A stretch of 64,000 nt of DNA from Asaia sp. W19 (GTDB lineage Bacteria > Pseudomonadota > Alphaproteobacteria > Acetobacterales > Acetobacteraceae), in NCBI RefSeq assembly GCF_003994335.1, contig NZ_PNQZ01000061.1, positions 1 to 64,000 on the forward strand, given 5' to 3'. The position numbers and the translations under genes are program-made. The notes below the pieces were generated by a model. That model made no database searches and had not been told where the DNA came from. It was given only the letters and a program-made list of their open reading frames with translations. How positions within the stretch are numbered: position 1 is the first letter of the stretch; each line of letters starts with the position of its first letter. Below, piece after piece: positions 47,204 to 56,663 of this stretch.

Positions 47204-48526
47204 ATGACCACCAAGCCGCATAACGGCCAATCCCCAACGCCCCCGTCATCCACAAGCCAGACGCCAGCCAGCCAGAACGCCTATCGTGTTGCTATCGCCT
47301 TTGTGGTGCTGCTGTTTTTCCTCTGGGGAATGGCGAATAATCTCAATGACATTCTGATTGCCCAGTTCAAGAAAGCCTTCGCCCTGTCTGATTTCGGCAC
47401 GAGCTTCGTGCAGCAGGTTTTTTATTTCGGCTACTTCCTGTTCTCGCTTCCCGCCGCGCTGCTCATGCAGGGGCGCGGCTACAAGAGCGCCATCATGACC
47501 GGGCTGGGATGCTATGGCATCGGCGCGCTCTTGTTCTATCCTGCAGCAGAATTCGGGCGGTATGAGTTTTTCCTCGTCGCCCTGTTCATCATTGCCGGGG
47601 GCCTCGCCTTTCTGGAGACGGCCGCCAATCCGCTCATGACCGAGATAGGCGATCCTGCAGGCGCGGCACGGCGCCTCAACTGGGCACAGGTTGCCAATCC
47701 GATCGGCACACTCTTTGGCATTCTGGTCGGAAAATATTTCATTCTCTCCGGCAGGACGCTCGACCCGACAGATCCCGGTTTGACCGAGGCTGCCAAAGCC
47801 CTGTTTTACCGGCAGGAGATTCTTTCGGTACGCGGCCCCTATATCGCACTGGGCCTGGTCGTGCTGGGGCTGGCTGTGCTGGCGGCGTTCATACGCTTTC
47901 CTCAGGGGCAGCATCATGCGGGAGAGGCGCCGGAGATGAGGCATTTCTGGGGTCTGTTCCGGCGCGCAAGACTCCGCTTTGCCGTGATTGCACAGTTTTT
48001 CTATGTGGGCGCGCAGATCGGTGTCTGGAGCTACACCATCCGCTATGCCGAGGCGAACGCCCATATGAACGAGGCCGCAGGGGCCAATGCGTTGCTGATC
48101 AGCCTTGTGCTGTTCGCGCTCGGGCGCTTTTGCGGCACATCGCTCATGGCGCGCATCAGACCCAATACGATGCTGACATCATTTTCGGCGATGAGCCTGC
48201 TACTTGTCTTCTGCGCTTCGGCCCTTTCGGGACATGCCGGGCTCTATTGCCTCGTTCTGGCGAGTTTTTTCCTCTCCATCCAGTTCCCGACGATCTTCGC
48301 GCTCGGGGTGGAGGGGCTGGGGCGGGAGCGTCGGCTCGGCGCATCGCTCATCATCATGGCCATTATTGGCGGCGCATTTCTGACCGGGCTGATGGGGCAT
48401 GTTTCCGATCTGCTGGGCATACGTCTCGCCATGCTCGTGCCGTGCCTGTGCTTTGCCGTGGTCCTGTCCTTCAGCCTGTACGTTCGGAAGGCCGACGTCA
48501 GAAGCGCTCACGAACCAACCCTCTGA
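47204..48526 (+). CDS. fucP: L-fucose:H+ symporter, FucP-like
   Basis: 440 residues with a polar 25-residue N-terminal tail and about 12 membrane helices. FHS-family marks are LLFFLWGMANNLNDILI, FVQQVFYFGYFLFSLPA and AFLETAANPLMTEIGDP with the N-terminal-half acidic residue used by FucP. The position inside the fucose operon makes L-fucose the natural substrate. It is a paralogue of the NagP gene at 23.9 kb. Confidence 0.9.
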   Translation: MTTKPHNGQSPTPPSSTSQTPASQNAYRVAIAFVVLLFFLWGMANNLNDILIAQFKKAFALSDFGTSFVQQVFYFGYFLFSLPAALLMQGRGYKSAIMTGLGCYGIGALLFYPAAEFGRYEFFLVALFIIAGGLAFLETAANPLMTEIGDPAGAARRLNWAQVANPIGTLFGILVGKYFILSGRTLDPTDPGLTEAAKALFYRQEILSVRGPYIALGLVVLGLAVLAAFIRFPQGQHHAGEAPEMRHFWGLFRRARLRFAVIAQFFYVGAQIGVWSYTIRYAEANAHMNEAAGANALLISLVLFALGRFCGTSLMARIRPNTMLTSFSAMSLLLVFCASALSGHAGLYCLVLASFFLSIQFPTIFALGVEGLGRERRLGASLIIMAIIGGAFLTGLMGHVSDLLGIRLAMLVPCLCFAVVLSFSLYVRKADVRSAHEPTL

Positions 48527-48541
48527 CTTAGGGAGACCCTC

Positions 48542-49405
48542 ATGAAACTCGCCAGACTCGGCCCGATCGGGCAGGAAAAACCAGCGCTCATCGACAGCCA
48601 CGGGCTTGCGCGCGATCTGTCCTCGATCACGCCAGATATTTCGGGTGAGGCCCTGGCAAACGGGCTGACAGCGCGTCTTTCCACCATCGATCCGGCCTCT
48701 CTTCCCCTTATTCCTGAGGGAACGCGCATCGGAGCCGCGATATCGGGTGTGGGGAAGTTCATCTGTGTCGGGCTCAACTATCGCGACCACGCCGAAGAAT
48801 CCGGGATCGCCCCGCCCGATGAACCGGTGCTGTTCATGAAGGCGACGAGCGCGCTTTGCGGCCCGAATGACGCCATCATCATCCCGCTCGGTGCGCAGAA
48901 AACCGACTGGGAGGTCGAACTTGGTGTGGTGATCGGCCAGACGGCGCGCCACGTGCCGGTCGAGACGGCGCTCGATCATGTGGCGGGCTATATGGTGATC
49001 AATGATCTGTCTGAGCGTGCCTTCCAGCTCGAGCGGGGCGGTCAGTGGGTCAAGGGCAAGAGCTGCGATACTTTCGGCCCGGTCGGGCCCTGGCTCGTCA
49101 CGACCGATGAAATTCCCGACCCGCAGGCGCTCTCGCTCTGGCTGGAGGTCAACGGGACGCGTCATCAGAACGGGCACACACGCAACATGGTGTTCGATGT
49201 GGCTTATCTGGTGAGCTATATCAGCCGGTTCATGACCCTCTGCCCCGGCGATATCATCTCGACCGGTACGCCAGCCGGTGTGGGGCTGGGGTTCAACCCT
49301 CCCGTATACCTCAAGCCGGGTGACCGTATGGTGCTTGGTATCGAGAGCGATACAGGCGTGTCGCTCGGGCGTCAGACACAGACCTGTCGGGCCTATGAAT
49401 CATGA
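48542..49405 (+). CDS. 2,4-diketo-3-deoxy-L-fuconate hydrolase (fumarylacetoacetate hydrolase family)
   Basis: 287 residues. The FAH fold is shown by FICVGLNYRDHAEESG, KATSALCGPND, the metal ligands DWEVELGVVIG, WVKGKSCDTFGPVGPWL and STGTPAGVGLG. It cleaves the diketo acid to pyruvate and L-lactate as the last step. It starts 15 bases after fucP and overlaps the next SDR gene by 4 bases. FAH enzymes are hard to tell apart by sequence, so the assignment leans on the operon. Confidence 0.87.
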   Translation: MKLARLGPIGQEKPALIDSHGLARDLSSITPDISGEALANGLTARLSTIDPASLPLIPEGTRIGAAISGVGKFICVGLNYRDHAEESGIAPPDEPVLFMKATSALCGPNDAIIIPLGAQKTDWEVELGVVIGQTARHVPVETALDHVAGYMVINDLSERAFQLERGGQWVKGKSCDTFGPVGPWLVTTDEIPDPQALSLWLEVNGTRHQNGHTRNMVFDVAYLVSYISRFMTLCPGDIISTGTPAGVGLGFNPPVYLKPGDRMVLGIESDTGVSLGRQTQTCRAYES

Positions 49406-50130
49406 GCCGCCTCGCAGGAAAACGCGCGATCGTTACAGGAGCGGCGCAGGGTATCGGTCGCGCCGCAGCGGAACTCTTTGCTCGTGAAGGGGCCGTTGTT
49501 TTCGCGGTAGACAGAAACGGTGAGGCGCTGGCCTCCCTCGCTTCCTGCCAGCCGATCGTGCTCGATCTGCTGCAAGCAGAGGCGATCGCGACAGGCCTGA
49601 GCGCGGTCGGGGCGGTCGATATCCTGTTCAACTGCGCGGGGTACGTCGACTCCGGCACGGTGCTCGACACGAGCGATGAAGGGTATCGCCTGTCCTTCGC
49701 GCTCAACGTCCACGCCATGGTCGATGTCATTCGCGCCGTTATGCCCCGGATGCTGGAAAATGGCGGATCGATCATCAACATGGCCTCGGTCGCGAGCTCT
49801 GTCATCGGCGTGCCCAATCGTTTTGCCTACGGTGCTTCCAAGGCCGCCGTGATCGGGCTGAGCAAATCCATCGCTGTGGATTACGTGTCGCGCGGGATAC
49901 GCTGCAATGTCATCTGTCCCGGAACAGTGCAATCACCCTCTCTCGATGAGCGGCTTGTCGCGACAGGCGATGCAGAGGCTGCGCGCAAAGCGTTCATCGG
50001 TCGTCAGCCAATGGGGCGTATCGGCACAGCGGAGGAAATAGCCGAACTTGCACTCTATCTCGCGAGTGATGCCTCCGCCTACACCACGGGCAGTGTACAT
50101 GTGATCGATGGGGGCTGGACCGCAGCATGA
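49402..50130 (+). CDS. SDR oxidoreductase, probable 2-keto-3-deoxy-L-fuconate dehydrogenase
   Basis: 242 residues. SDR motifs are TGAAQGIG, NCAG (NNAG variant), the Ser in NMASVASS and YGASK; it is of the compact type close to the BDH2/KDF dehydrogenase group. It oxidises 2-keto-3-deoxy-L-fuconate at C4 to the diketo acid used by the FAH hydrolase encoded just upstream. Both ends overlap neighbours by 4 bases, so it is tightly coupled. Confidence 0.85.
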   Translation: MSRLAGKRAIVTGAAQGIGRAAAELFAREGAVVFAVDRNGEALASLASCQPIVLDLLQAEAIATGLSAVGAVDILFNCAGYVDSGTVLDTSDEGYRLSFALNVHAMVDVIRAVMPRMLENGGSIINMASVASSVIGVPNRFAYGASKAAVIGLSKSIAVDYVSRGIRCNVICPGTVQSPSLDERLVATGDAEAARKAFIGRQPMGRIGTAEEIAELALYLASDASAYTTGSVHVIDGGWTAA

Positions 50131-51035
50131 GCGCGATCGCGCATGGGGAGATTCCTGGTTCGGTCCCGATCAGGCGCGACATTGTCGACGCGCATCAGCA
50201 TGTATGGTCCCTTTCCAATCCCTTCCATCACTGGCCCGGCGCAGGACAGGGGACGCTCTATCGCGATTATGGCGTGCAGGACTGGGCATCGGTTGCGGAA
50301 CCGTCGGGCGTTACGTGCAGTGTTCTGGTGCAGGCACAGGAAGACTGGCGTGAAACACTCTGGTTGCTCTCTCTTGCGGCGCATACGCCGACGATTGCCG
50401 GGGTGGTTGTCTGGGTCGATCTGGCTGATGCGGAAGCACCGGCGCGCATTGCATGGCTGGCGGCTCAGCCGAAGCTCAAAGGGGTGCGCCCCATGTTGCA
50501 GGACATGGCAGATGAGGATTGGCTTTTGTCGTCAGATCTGCGCCCAGCCCTGAACGCCCTCTGCGGTCACGGGCTGCGTCTGGACGCCCTTATCCGCCCG
50601 AGACATCTGGATATGCTGCAGCGCTTTCGTCGTGAATGGCCCACATTGAGCCTGGTGATCGATCACGGGGCGAAGCCTGACATGACAGGGAGCGGCTTCG
50701 CTTTCTGGCGGGATGCAATGGCGCGGCTCTCGGACCTGGGTGTGGCCTGCAAGCTCTCGGGACTCCACACGGAACTTCCGCCAGGGAGTGATGATTCACG
50801 TCTTGCGCCGTTCATCGAGACGCTTTTGACCCTCTTCCCCGATCGTCTTCTCTGGGGCAGCGACTGGCCAGTATGCCTCCTCGCGGGCAAAACCTATGGC
50901 GAGACCCTCGCTCATGCGCGCGCCATCGTGGGCAGGCTGGCTCCGGTGCGAGCGGGATCGATCTTTTCTGAAGCAGCTCGGCGCTTCTATGGGCTCGATG
51001 GGCCGGGAATTCTGCCCGGCTTCATCAGGATGTGA
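50127..51035 (+). CDS. L-fuconolactonase (amidohydrolase family)
   Basis: 302 residues. Amidohydrolase_2 marks are IVDAHQHVWS (HxH), GVVVWVDLAD, LVIDHGAKPD and the metal Asp in LLWGSDWPVC. Fuconolactonases of this COG3618 group open L-fucono-1,4/1,5-lactone to L-fuconate without needing all metal ligands. It is the last gene of the operon, convergent with the DmpA-like gene 7 bases away. Confidence 0.88.
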   Translation: MSAIAHGEIPGSVPIRRDIVDAHQHVWSLSNPFHHWPGAGQGTLYRDYGVQDWASVAEPSGVTCSVLVQAQEDWRETLWLLSLAAHTPTIAGVVVWVDLADAEAPARIAWLAAQPKLKGVRPMLQDMADEDWLLSSDLRPALNALCGHGLRLDALIRPRHLDMLQRFRREWPTLSLVIDHGAKPDMTGSGFAFWRDAMARLSDLGVACKLSGLHTELPPGSDDSRLAPFIETLLTLFPDRLLWGSDWPVCLLAGKTYGETLAHARAIVGRLAPVRAGSIFSEAARRFYGLDGPGILPGFIRM

Positions 51036-51042
51036 GCCCGGA

Positions 51043-52155
51043 TCAGGGCGAAGCGGGCAGGTTGGACCAGAGCGTTGCGTTGCCACCGGGGGGCTGGGTA
51101 GCCTGATACACACCGCGCGCTACAGCGCGGGACAGGACATCGGCGGCGACGCTGCCCAGATGCGCCACGAGCAAGGCGCGTCCGTCTGAAGCGACGGACC
51201 GGGTGCCGGTGGCGAGAGCGAAGATCGTATCGCCGTCAAAGGGTGAGTGGATCGGGCGAATGGCCCGGGCGAGCCCGTCCTGCGCCATCATCGCGACACG
51301 CTTGAGTTCATCCTGATCGAGAGCAGCGTCGGTAGCGATGCAGGCGAGGGTGGTATTGGCGCGTGGATTCGGGTCGAGCTTGGTCCCTGTCCAGTCGTCC
51401 GGCGCGACGAGGGAGGGTGAAACGCCCAGTCCACCGAATTCCTGTCCCTGCTCGAAAGGCGCAGCCCAAAAACGCCGGTCGTGAGGGGGCGTGACGGCGC
51501 CAAGACTGTTCGTGGCCACAATTGCGCCGATCGTATACCCTTCGGGGGTGACCCAGGAGGCAGAGCCGATCCCGCCTTTCAGTCTTCCCGCCATTGCCCC
51601 GTATCCGGCTCCTTGCGTGCCTAACGCGACATTTGGTCCCGCCTGACTGACGGCCTCCATGCCGAGTGCGCGGTAAGGCGGTGTCTCACCCCATCTCTTA
51701 TCACCTCCATTGTCGAGATCGTAGAGGATCGCGGCAGGGACGATGGGAGATGGCGGAACATCCTTCACGCTGCGCATGGCAAAGCCCCTGCCGCGTGCCC
51801 CAAGCCAGGCCGCTACGCCGTCAGCGGCGGCCAGCCCATAGACAGAGCCGCCGGAAAGAGTGAGTGCATCGATACGGTGCACCAGATTCCAGCTGTTGAG
51901 CGCGTCGGTTTCACGGGTTCCGGGGCCGCCGCCGCGCACGTCGACAGCACAGGGACAGGGTGAGGCTGGCAGGATGACCGTCACGCCGGTTCGTACCTGG
52001 CTGTCTTGCGCCTGACCCACGCGAAGTCCGCTTACGTCGGTCAGGCTGTTTTTGTCTCCTACGCGTCCTCTTGCCGTCGCAAAAGCAGGGCTGCGTATCA
52101 TGCCCAACGCGGCCCCCGTCATCAGACTTGAGCGAATAAAGCTACGACGAAGCAT
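51043..52155 (-). CDS. P1 family peptidase (DmpA/L-aminopeptidase-D-esterase type), exported
   Basis: 370 residues from ATG 52155; an in-frame start at 52194 adds 13. The N-terminus MLRRSFIRSSLMTGAALG looks like a Tat or Sec signal peptide (twin Arg at 3-4). The N-terminal-nucleophile peptidase marks are TDVSGLRVGQAQ, GGGPGTRETDAL, TLSGGSVYGLAAADGV and the self-cleavage region ATNSLGAV with the new N-terminal Ser. These enzymes process themselves into two chains and act on small peptides or esters. Confidence 0.88.
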   Translation of the reverse strand: MLRRSFIRSSLMTGAALGMIRSPAFATARGRVGDKNSLTDVSGLRVGQAQDSQVRTGVTVILPASPCPCAVDVRGGGPGTRETDALNSWNLVHRIDALTLSGGSVYGLAAADGVAAWLGARGRGFAMRSVKDVPPSPIVPAAILYDLDNGGDKRWGETPPYRALGMEAVSQAGPNVALGTQGAGYGAMAGRLKGGIGSASWVTPEGYTIGAIVATNSLGAVTPPHDRRFWAAPFEQGQEFGGLGVSPSLVAPDDWTGTKLDPNPRANTTLACIATDAALDQDELKRVAMMAQDGLARAIRPIHSPFDGDTIFALATGTRSVASDGRALLVAHLGSVAADVLSRAVARGVYQATQPPGGNATLWSNLPASP

Positions 52156-52408
52156 GGGGCGTCCAGTCTTGGAGGGGAACGACGCAGGCAGCATGCCATA
52201 AAGGCGGTGCAGACGGGAGCCAGCATCCGGTTGAGAGCGAAATCTGCTGACATCACCTGACAGGACGGCTCATAACGCAAAAAGCGCCTGAATCCCGGTG
52301 AGGGGACCAGACGCTTCCTGTAGCTTGTCTCTATTTTCGGAAGGAAGCGATGTCAGAGCCCCGTCGGTGTTTCGACTGGGGCGACTGATGTGCCGACCCG
52401 AACCGCGC

Positions 52409-53542
52409 TCAGATATAGTGTTCGCTGAGGGGAGCAAATCCGTTGAAGCCGGTGGAACAATAGGTGGTGACATAGGCTCCGGTGGTCAGAAGCTCGATGC
52501 GATCGCCCGAGCTCAGTGCATGAGGCAGTTGTACGCGGTTCTTCTCATACATGATGTCGACACCATCACAGCTCGGACCGGCCACGACCGTCTCGCCCGT
52601 TGCCAGCCCGTCATGGGGCGTGCGGAAGCGATAGCGGATGGCTTCACCTTCGGTCTCGGCAAGGCCGCCGAAACGTCCGATATCGAGATAGACCCAACGC
52701 GGATCGCTTTCCTTGCCGCCGCGACGGCTGACAAGCACGACCTCGGTCGAAACGACACCGGCCTCGGCCACCATGAAGCGACCGGGCTCGATCAGCATCT
52801 GCGGCAGGGCGTTACCGAAATGCTCCGTCATCGCGCGTCCGATCGCGAGACCGAACTGTTCGATCTCGGGAATGTCGTCACGGTAACGCACGGGGAAACC
52901 ACCACCGAGATTGACCATTTTGAGGTCGATTCCCGCTGCCGAGAGGTCGGTGAACAGCATGGCAACCTTGGCGATCGCTGCCTCATACGCTGCGGTGCTG
53001 GTCTGCTGGCTGCCCACATGAAAGGACAGGCCATAGGGTTCCAGACCCAGCTCGACCGACTTCAGCAGCAAGTCCTTGGCATGAGATACGGTGGTGCCGA
53101 ACTTGCGTGACAGAGGCCAGTCAGCGCCTTCATTCTCGACCGCGAGGCGGCAAAAAACGCGCGAACCGGGCGCATGCTCGGCCAGCTTGGCCAGTTCCTC
53201 TTCGCTGTCGAACACGAACAGGTCGACGCCGAGGCCGAAAGCCTCGCGGATGGACGAGACTTTCTTGACCGTGTTGCCGAACGAAATCTGGCTGGCCTGC
53301 GCACCGGCATCAAGGCACTGATGGATCTCGCCGATGGAGGCTGCGTCGAAAGACGAGCCGAGACGCACCAGACGCTCGAGAATCGGCGCGGCAGGATTGG
53401 CCTTCACGGCATAATAGATGTGAGCGAGCGGCAGAGCATCACGCAGGGCGTGGTAGCGCTCTTCCACATGGTCGACATCGACGACGAGGCAGGGGGTTGC
53501 CGGCTGCTGTTCGGCAAGATAGCGGACGATTTTCGGAGTCAT
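52409..53542 (-). CDS. Ornithine decarboxylase (type III PLP fold)
   Basis: 377 residues, the size of alphaproteobacterial ornithine decarboxylases (some accept lysine). The PLP Lys is in IYYAVKANP (about residue 48); SFHVGSQQ, NLGGGFPVRY and EPGRFMVAEAG bind the phosphate and substrate, and the partner-chain Cys/Asp are in GPSCDGVD. It makes putrescine from ornithine. A hairpin lies about 20 bases upstream of the start, between GGAGGAG and the leader, so translation may be regulated. Confidence 0.9.
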   Translation of the reverse strand: MTPKIVRYLAEQQPATPCLVVDVDHVEERYHALRDALPLAHIYYAVKANPAAPILERLVRLGSSFDAASIGEIHQCLDAGAQASQISFGNTVKKVSSIREAFGLGVDLFVFDSEEELAKLAEHAPGSRVFCRLAVENEGADWPLSRKFGTTVSHAKDLLLKSVELGLEPYGLSFHVGSQQTSTAAYEAAIAKVAMLFTDLSAAGIDLKMVNLGGGFPVRYRDDIPEIEQFGLAIGRAMTEHFGNALPQMLIEPGRFMVAEAGVVSTEVVLVSRRGGKESDPRWVYLDIGRFGGLAETEGEAIRYRFRTPHDGLATGETVVAGPSCDGVDIMYEKNRVQLPHALSSGDRIELLTTGAYVTTYCSTGFNGFAPLSEHYI

Positions 53543-53561
53543 GAGTCACTCCTCCCGAAAT

Positions 53562-53583
53562 CCGCCCGAAGCTGCACGGGCGG
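53562..53583 (-). promoter_or_regulatory. Leader hairpin next to the ribosome site of ornithine decarboxylase
   Basis: CCGCCCG (53562-53568) pairs with CGGGCGG (53577-53583); the GGAGGAG ribosome site follows before the ATG at 53542. A possible polyamine-responsive leader; the rest of the conserved speF-type motif was not identified. Confidence 0.35.
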
Positions 53584-53956
53584 GTTTGTTGCGAAACGGT
53601 CGAACGGACCGGCGATCAGGACGAGGCTGGTTGCTCGAAAGTGAGCAGGATCAGCCCGATTGCCAGAACGCTTGACGTCGTTGCGTAACCTACAGAGGGC
53701 CAGTGGCACGTGCGTTGCTGCGTGGGGCGCATATGGGACCAAACCCCCCCTGTTGCAACTAAAAAATTGATGGTGTCTTTTTTTTCTTCGACCGGGGCGA
53801 AGTTGTGGCCCTGTAACGCTATACGCAGTGCAACGTTTCGGGAGTCTGAGCGTCATGATGGGGCAGTCTCCCTTTTCGTTTCGGGGCTGCGCGGGCAATA
53901 AAGAGCCCGCCTGACCCCAGGCAGAGCCTGAACCGCCTCAAGGGCGCCGAAGTGGC
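53584..53956. other. Spacer between ornithine decarboxylase and YihY genes
   Basis: About 370 bases for two divergent promoters. It holds A- and T-rich tracts (53758-53790) that contrast with the GC-rich flanks. No gene-like frame is seen. Confidence 0.4.
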
Positions 53957-55123
53957 ATGAACAAGGAGATCTTTGTGGACGAGTCCCCGACATCGGATAG
54001 TCAGGCCCGAAAAATTGCCCTTGAATCGGGTGGTGCCGTCGATGCGTCGAGACCGTCTGAGTCTCTGGCGAAGATCGCCGCCGAGACACCCCTTGCCGAG
54101 GAGGCGATGGGGCGCGAGGCACCCGGTACCGGCGCCAAAAGCCCTATCCATATGCCTCTGGGTGGGTGGAAGCTTGTCCTGCGTCAGACACTGAGCAATC
54201 TCGGATCGAGTCAGACCAGCCTCTCGGCTGCGGGATGCGCGTTCTACGCCACGCTTTCCCTGTTCCCGGCCATCTCATCGCTGATCTCGCTCTACGGACT
54301 GATCTTCGATCTGCAGACTGTGGAACCCCAGCTGAATGTCCTGCGCAATCTGCTGCCCGCGACCGCTTTCGAGCTCATCGCCTCGCAGATCCATACGCTG
54401 ATTGCCCAGCCCCATGCCTCGCTCACGGTTGGACTGATTTTCTCGACAGCCATCGCCCTCTGGTCAGCCTCGGCGAGCACCAAATCGGTTCTTTCAGCGC
54501 TCAACCTTGCCTATGACGTTCTGGAGACGCGCGGGTTCTTCCGCTTCCAGTTTCTCGCGCTTGGGGTCACGTTTGGAGCTGTGGTGGGGGCCTGCATGAC
54601 GCTGGCGCTCATGGTGGCTTTCCCGGCATTGATCGACTACATGCCAGACCTGCTCAACCGGTTCGGTCTGCGGAATCTGCCGCCCGAAATCCTGTATCTT
54701 ACCGATTACCTCATGAGCTACAGCACCCGCTATATCGTCCATTTCGGCGCACCTGCCTTGATGCTGCTCTTCGTATTCATCGCGGTGACGCTTCTGTTCC
54801 GCTATGGCCCCTGCCGTGACAAGCCGGATTGGCGATGGATCGTTCCGGGCTCCCTGGTGGCCACGCTTCTCTGGGTGCTGACCTCGCTCGCTTTCTCCTA
54901 TTACGTCAGTCATTTCGCCAGCTACGGCTCGACCTACGGCCCGCTAGGTGCTGTTGCCGCGATCATGATGTGGTTCTTCGTCGGCACCTATGTCGTGCTG
55001 TTCGGGGCCGAGTTGAATGCCGGGCTCGAGGATCGCATGAAGGGGTTCAACCCTAAGGTGCCAGGTGTCACGCGTGTGCAGGAGGGCAGCGAGCCCACGG
55101 TTGCAGTCGCCTCGGAAAGCTAG
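53957..55123 (+). CDS. YihY/BrkB family inner-membrane protein
   Basis: 388 residues. A polar N-terminal tail of about 75 residues precedes six predicted membrane helices, starting with AAGCAFYATLSLFPAISSLISL. The family block GSTYGPLGAVAAIMMWFFVGTY is near the end, then VVLFGAELNAGLE. YihY-type proteins were once called RNase BN by mistake; their role is unknown, perhaps export. It is monocistronic with an excellent terminator after the stop. Confidence 0.9.
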   Translation: MNKEIFVDESPTSDSQARKIALESGGAVDASRPSESLAKIAAETPLAEEAMGREAPGTGAKSPIHMPLGGWKLVLRQTLSNLGSSQTSLSAAGCAFYATLSLFPAISSLISLYGLIFDLQTVEPQLNVLRNLLPATAFELIASQIHTLIAQPHASLTVGLIFSTAIALWSASASTKSVLSALNLAYDVLETRGFFRFQFLALGVTFGAVVGACMTLALMVAFPALIDYMPDLLNRFGLRNLPPEILYLTDYLMSYSTRYIVHFGAPALMLLFVFIAVTLLFRYGPCRDKPDWRWIVPGSLVATLLWVLTSLAFSYYVSHFASYGSTYGPLGAVAAIMMWFFVGTYVVLFGAELNAGLEDRMKGFNPKVPGVTRVQEGSEPTVAVASES

Positions 55124-55148
55124 GTGCTGGTAATCGACTGTCAGGCCA

Positions 55149-55186
55149 TAAAAAAGGGCGTGTGGCCAATGACCCACGCCCTTTTT
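55149..55186. terminator. Strong intrinsic terminator
   Basis: AAAAAAGGGCGTG (55149-55161) pairs with CACGCCCTTTTTT (55174-55186) across a 12-base loop. A-rich and T-rich flanks let it serve both the YihY gene and the convergent rlpA gene. Confidence 0.92.
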
Positions 55187-55226
55187 TTTGTATCTCGCTC
55201 CAAAGAAGAAGTGACGTAGGAGCGGT

Positions 55227-55880
55227 TTACTTGTGGTGATGCACACGGCGCGTAGGGGCTGCTCGGCGCGCATGAGGCTTCACGACCGGAGTGACAGCAT
55301 CGAGGGCTTGCTCGTTGGTGTCCTCAGCTTCCGCCTCGGCCACCTCAAGCGGCTGGTCTTCCTTGATGGCGGTATCGGCAGGAATAGGGGCGATCTTCAC
55401 GTGAGCCGTACCACTGCCCAGCATACCGATTTCTGCTGCAGCTGCGTGAGAGAGATCGATGATGCGGCTGTTGAATGGTCCGCGATCATTGACGGTCACG
55501 ATGACCGAACGACCCGTATCTTCGTTCTCGACCAGAACCTTCGAGCCCATGGGCAGGGTAGGATGCGCGGCCGTCAGGGCCTGGCCGTCCAGCCGCTCGC
55601 CGCTGCTGGTTCGATGACCGGCGAGGCGACGGCCATACCAGCTGGCGACGCCATGCTCAGACCATGAGAGCACATTATGGCTGGCTAGAGCGATACGATG
55701 GGCACGCTTGGCGAGCGCAAGGCGCACCGAGGAGGCCCAGGGGGCGTTCTCAGCGCTGGGTTCGGTCACGATCGTGGTCTGGGGCGCGGCCTGCGAGGCC
55801 GTGGCCGCGTGAGCGCCATGCTTCGGTGCGAATGCCGTGCAAAGCAGAGCGAGACCCCCGATTCGGGCGCGGAGACGCAT
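55227..55880 (-). CDS. rlpA: RlpA-like septal ring lytic transglycosylase
   Basis: 217 residues from ATG 55880; an upstream in-frame start adds 18. A signal peptide (MRLRARIGGLALLCTAFA...AHA) leads to the double-psi beta-barrel (about residues 75-160): GVASWYGRRLAGHRTSSGE, AAHPTLPMGSKV, VIVTVNDRGPF and IIDLSHAAA with the catalytic Asp. It would cleave glycans lacking stem peptides at division sites. No SPOR domain is present; instead the tail is acidic, then basic and His-rich (ending HHHK). No lipobox is evident. Confidence 0.88.
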   Translation of the reverse strand: MRLRARIGGLALLCTAFAPKHGAHAATASQAAPQTTIVTEPSAENAPWASSVRLALAKRAHRIALASHNVLSWSEHGVASWYGRRLAGHRTSSGERLDGQALTAAHPTLPMGSKVLVENEDTGRSVIVTVNDRGPFNSRIIDLSHAAAAEIGMLGSGTAHVKIAPIPADTAIKEDQPLEVAEAEAEDTNEQALDAVTPVVKPHARRAAPTRRVHHHK

Positions 55881-56207
55881 CTTGCATCGTTCCGTGGAAC
55901 TGAATGTCAGTTTTCTGCTTCTAGAAGATATCACGACAGCTTGCAGCCTTTTGCCCAGTTACTCCGAACGAACGAATGCCCCGACGATCCGGGGCGGCGA
56001 ACGACGTGTGTATCACAGCCTGCCACGATTGCGAAATCGTGATGCCCGAACCTGCGCGAAAGAACCCTCAGAAGCGCATGAGACGGGCGAGAGGCTGTCT
56101 CATGAGGGGCACAGAAGCCGAGAAACGCGGCAGGAATGAGGCGTAAACCCTCTGCGCCATGCGGGAAGGCTTTTACGGCCCATGCGAAAGTGCTACGGGC
56201 TCCTTTC
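55881..56207. other. Divergent spacer between rlpA and aroQ
   Basis: 327 bases, probably with promoters for both genes and a leader for aroQ-accB-accC. No gene-like frame or clear hairpin-plus-U-tract was found. Confidence 0.4.
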
Positions 56208-56663
56208 ATGATTCGCCCGATGATTGCCGTGCTGAACGGCCCCAACCTCAACATGCTCGGAATGCGCCAGCCGGAAATATACGGCCATGCGACACTGGAC
56301 GACCTTGAACAGGTTTGCATCCAGGCCGCCGAGCAGCTCGATGTCGCCATCGATTTTCGCCAGACGAATATCGAAGGGGAACTGGTTTCCTGGATTCAGG
56401 AATGCCGGGGAAGGGCGCGTGGTATCGTGATCAATCCGGCGGCCTATGGTCACACATCCATCGCATTGCTCGATGCGTTGCTCGCCACGGGCCTGCCGAC
56501 GGTGGAGGTTCACATCTCCAACATCCATCGCCGCGATGCCTTTCGCCATCACACCTATACCTCCCAGGCCGCCATTGGCGTAATCTGCGGGTTTGGCGTG
56601 CGTGGCTATGCCATGGCATTGCGTGCACTCTATGACATGATCGAAGACGAGGACGAACGATGA
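56208..56663 (+). CDS. aroQ: 3-dehydroquinate dehydratase, type II
   Basis: 151 residues from ATG 56208 (ATG 56220 also fits). Type II marks are VLNGPNLNMLGMRQPEIYG, the catalytic Arg-Tyr loop, RQTNIEGELVSWI, INPAAYGHTSIALLDAL and VEVHISNIHRRDAFRHHTY with the catalytic His. It performs the third step of the shikimate pathway. The stop overlaps accB by 4 bases, an arrangement seen in many alphaproteobacteria. Confidence 0.95.
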   Translation: MIRPMIAVLNGPNLNMLGMRQPEIYGHATLDDLEQVCIQAAEQLDVAIDFRQTNIEGELVSWIQECRGRARGIVINPAAYGHTSIALLDALLATGLPTVEVHISNIHRRDAFRHHTYTSQAAIGVICGFGVRGYAMALRALYDMIEDEDER

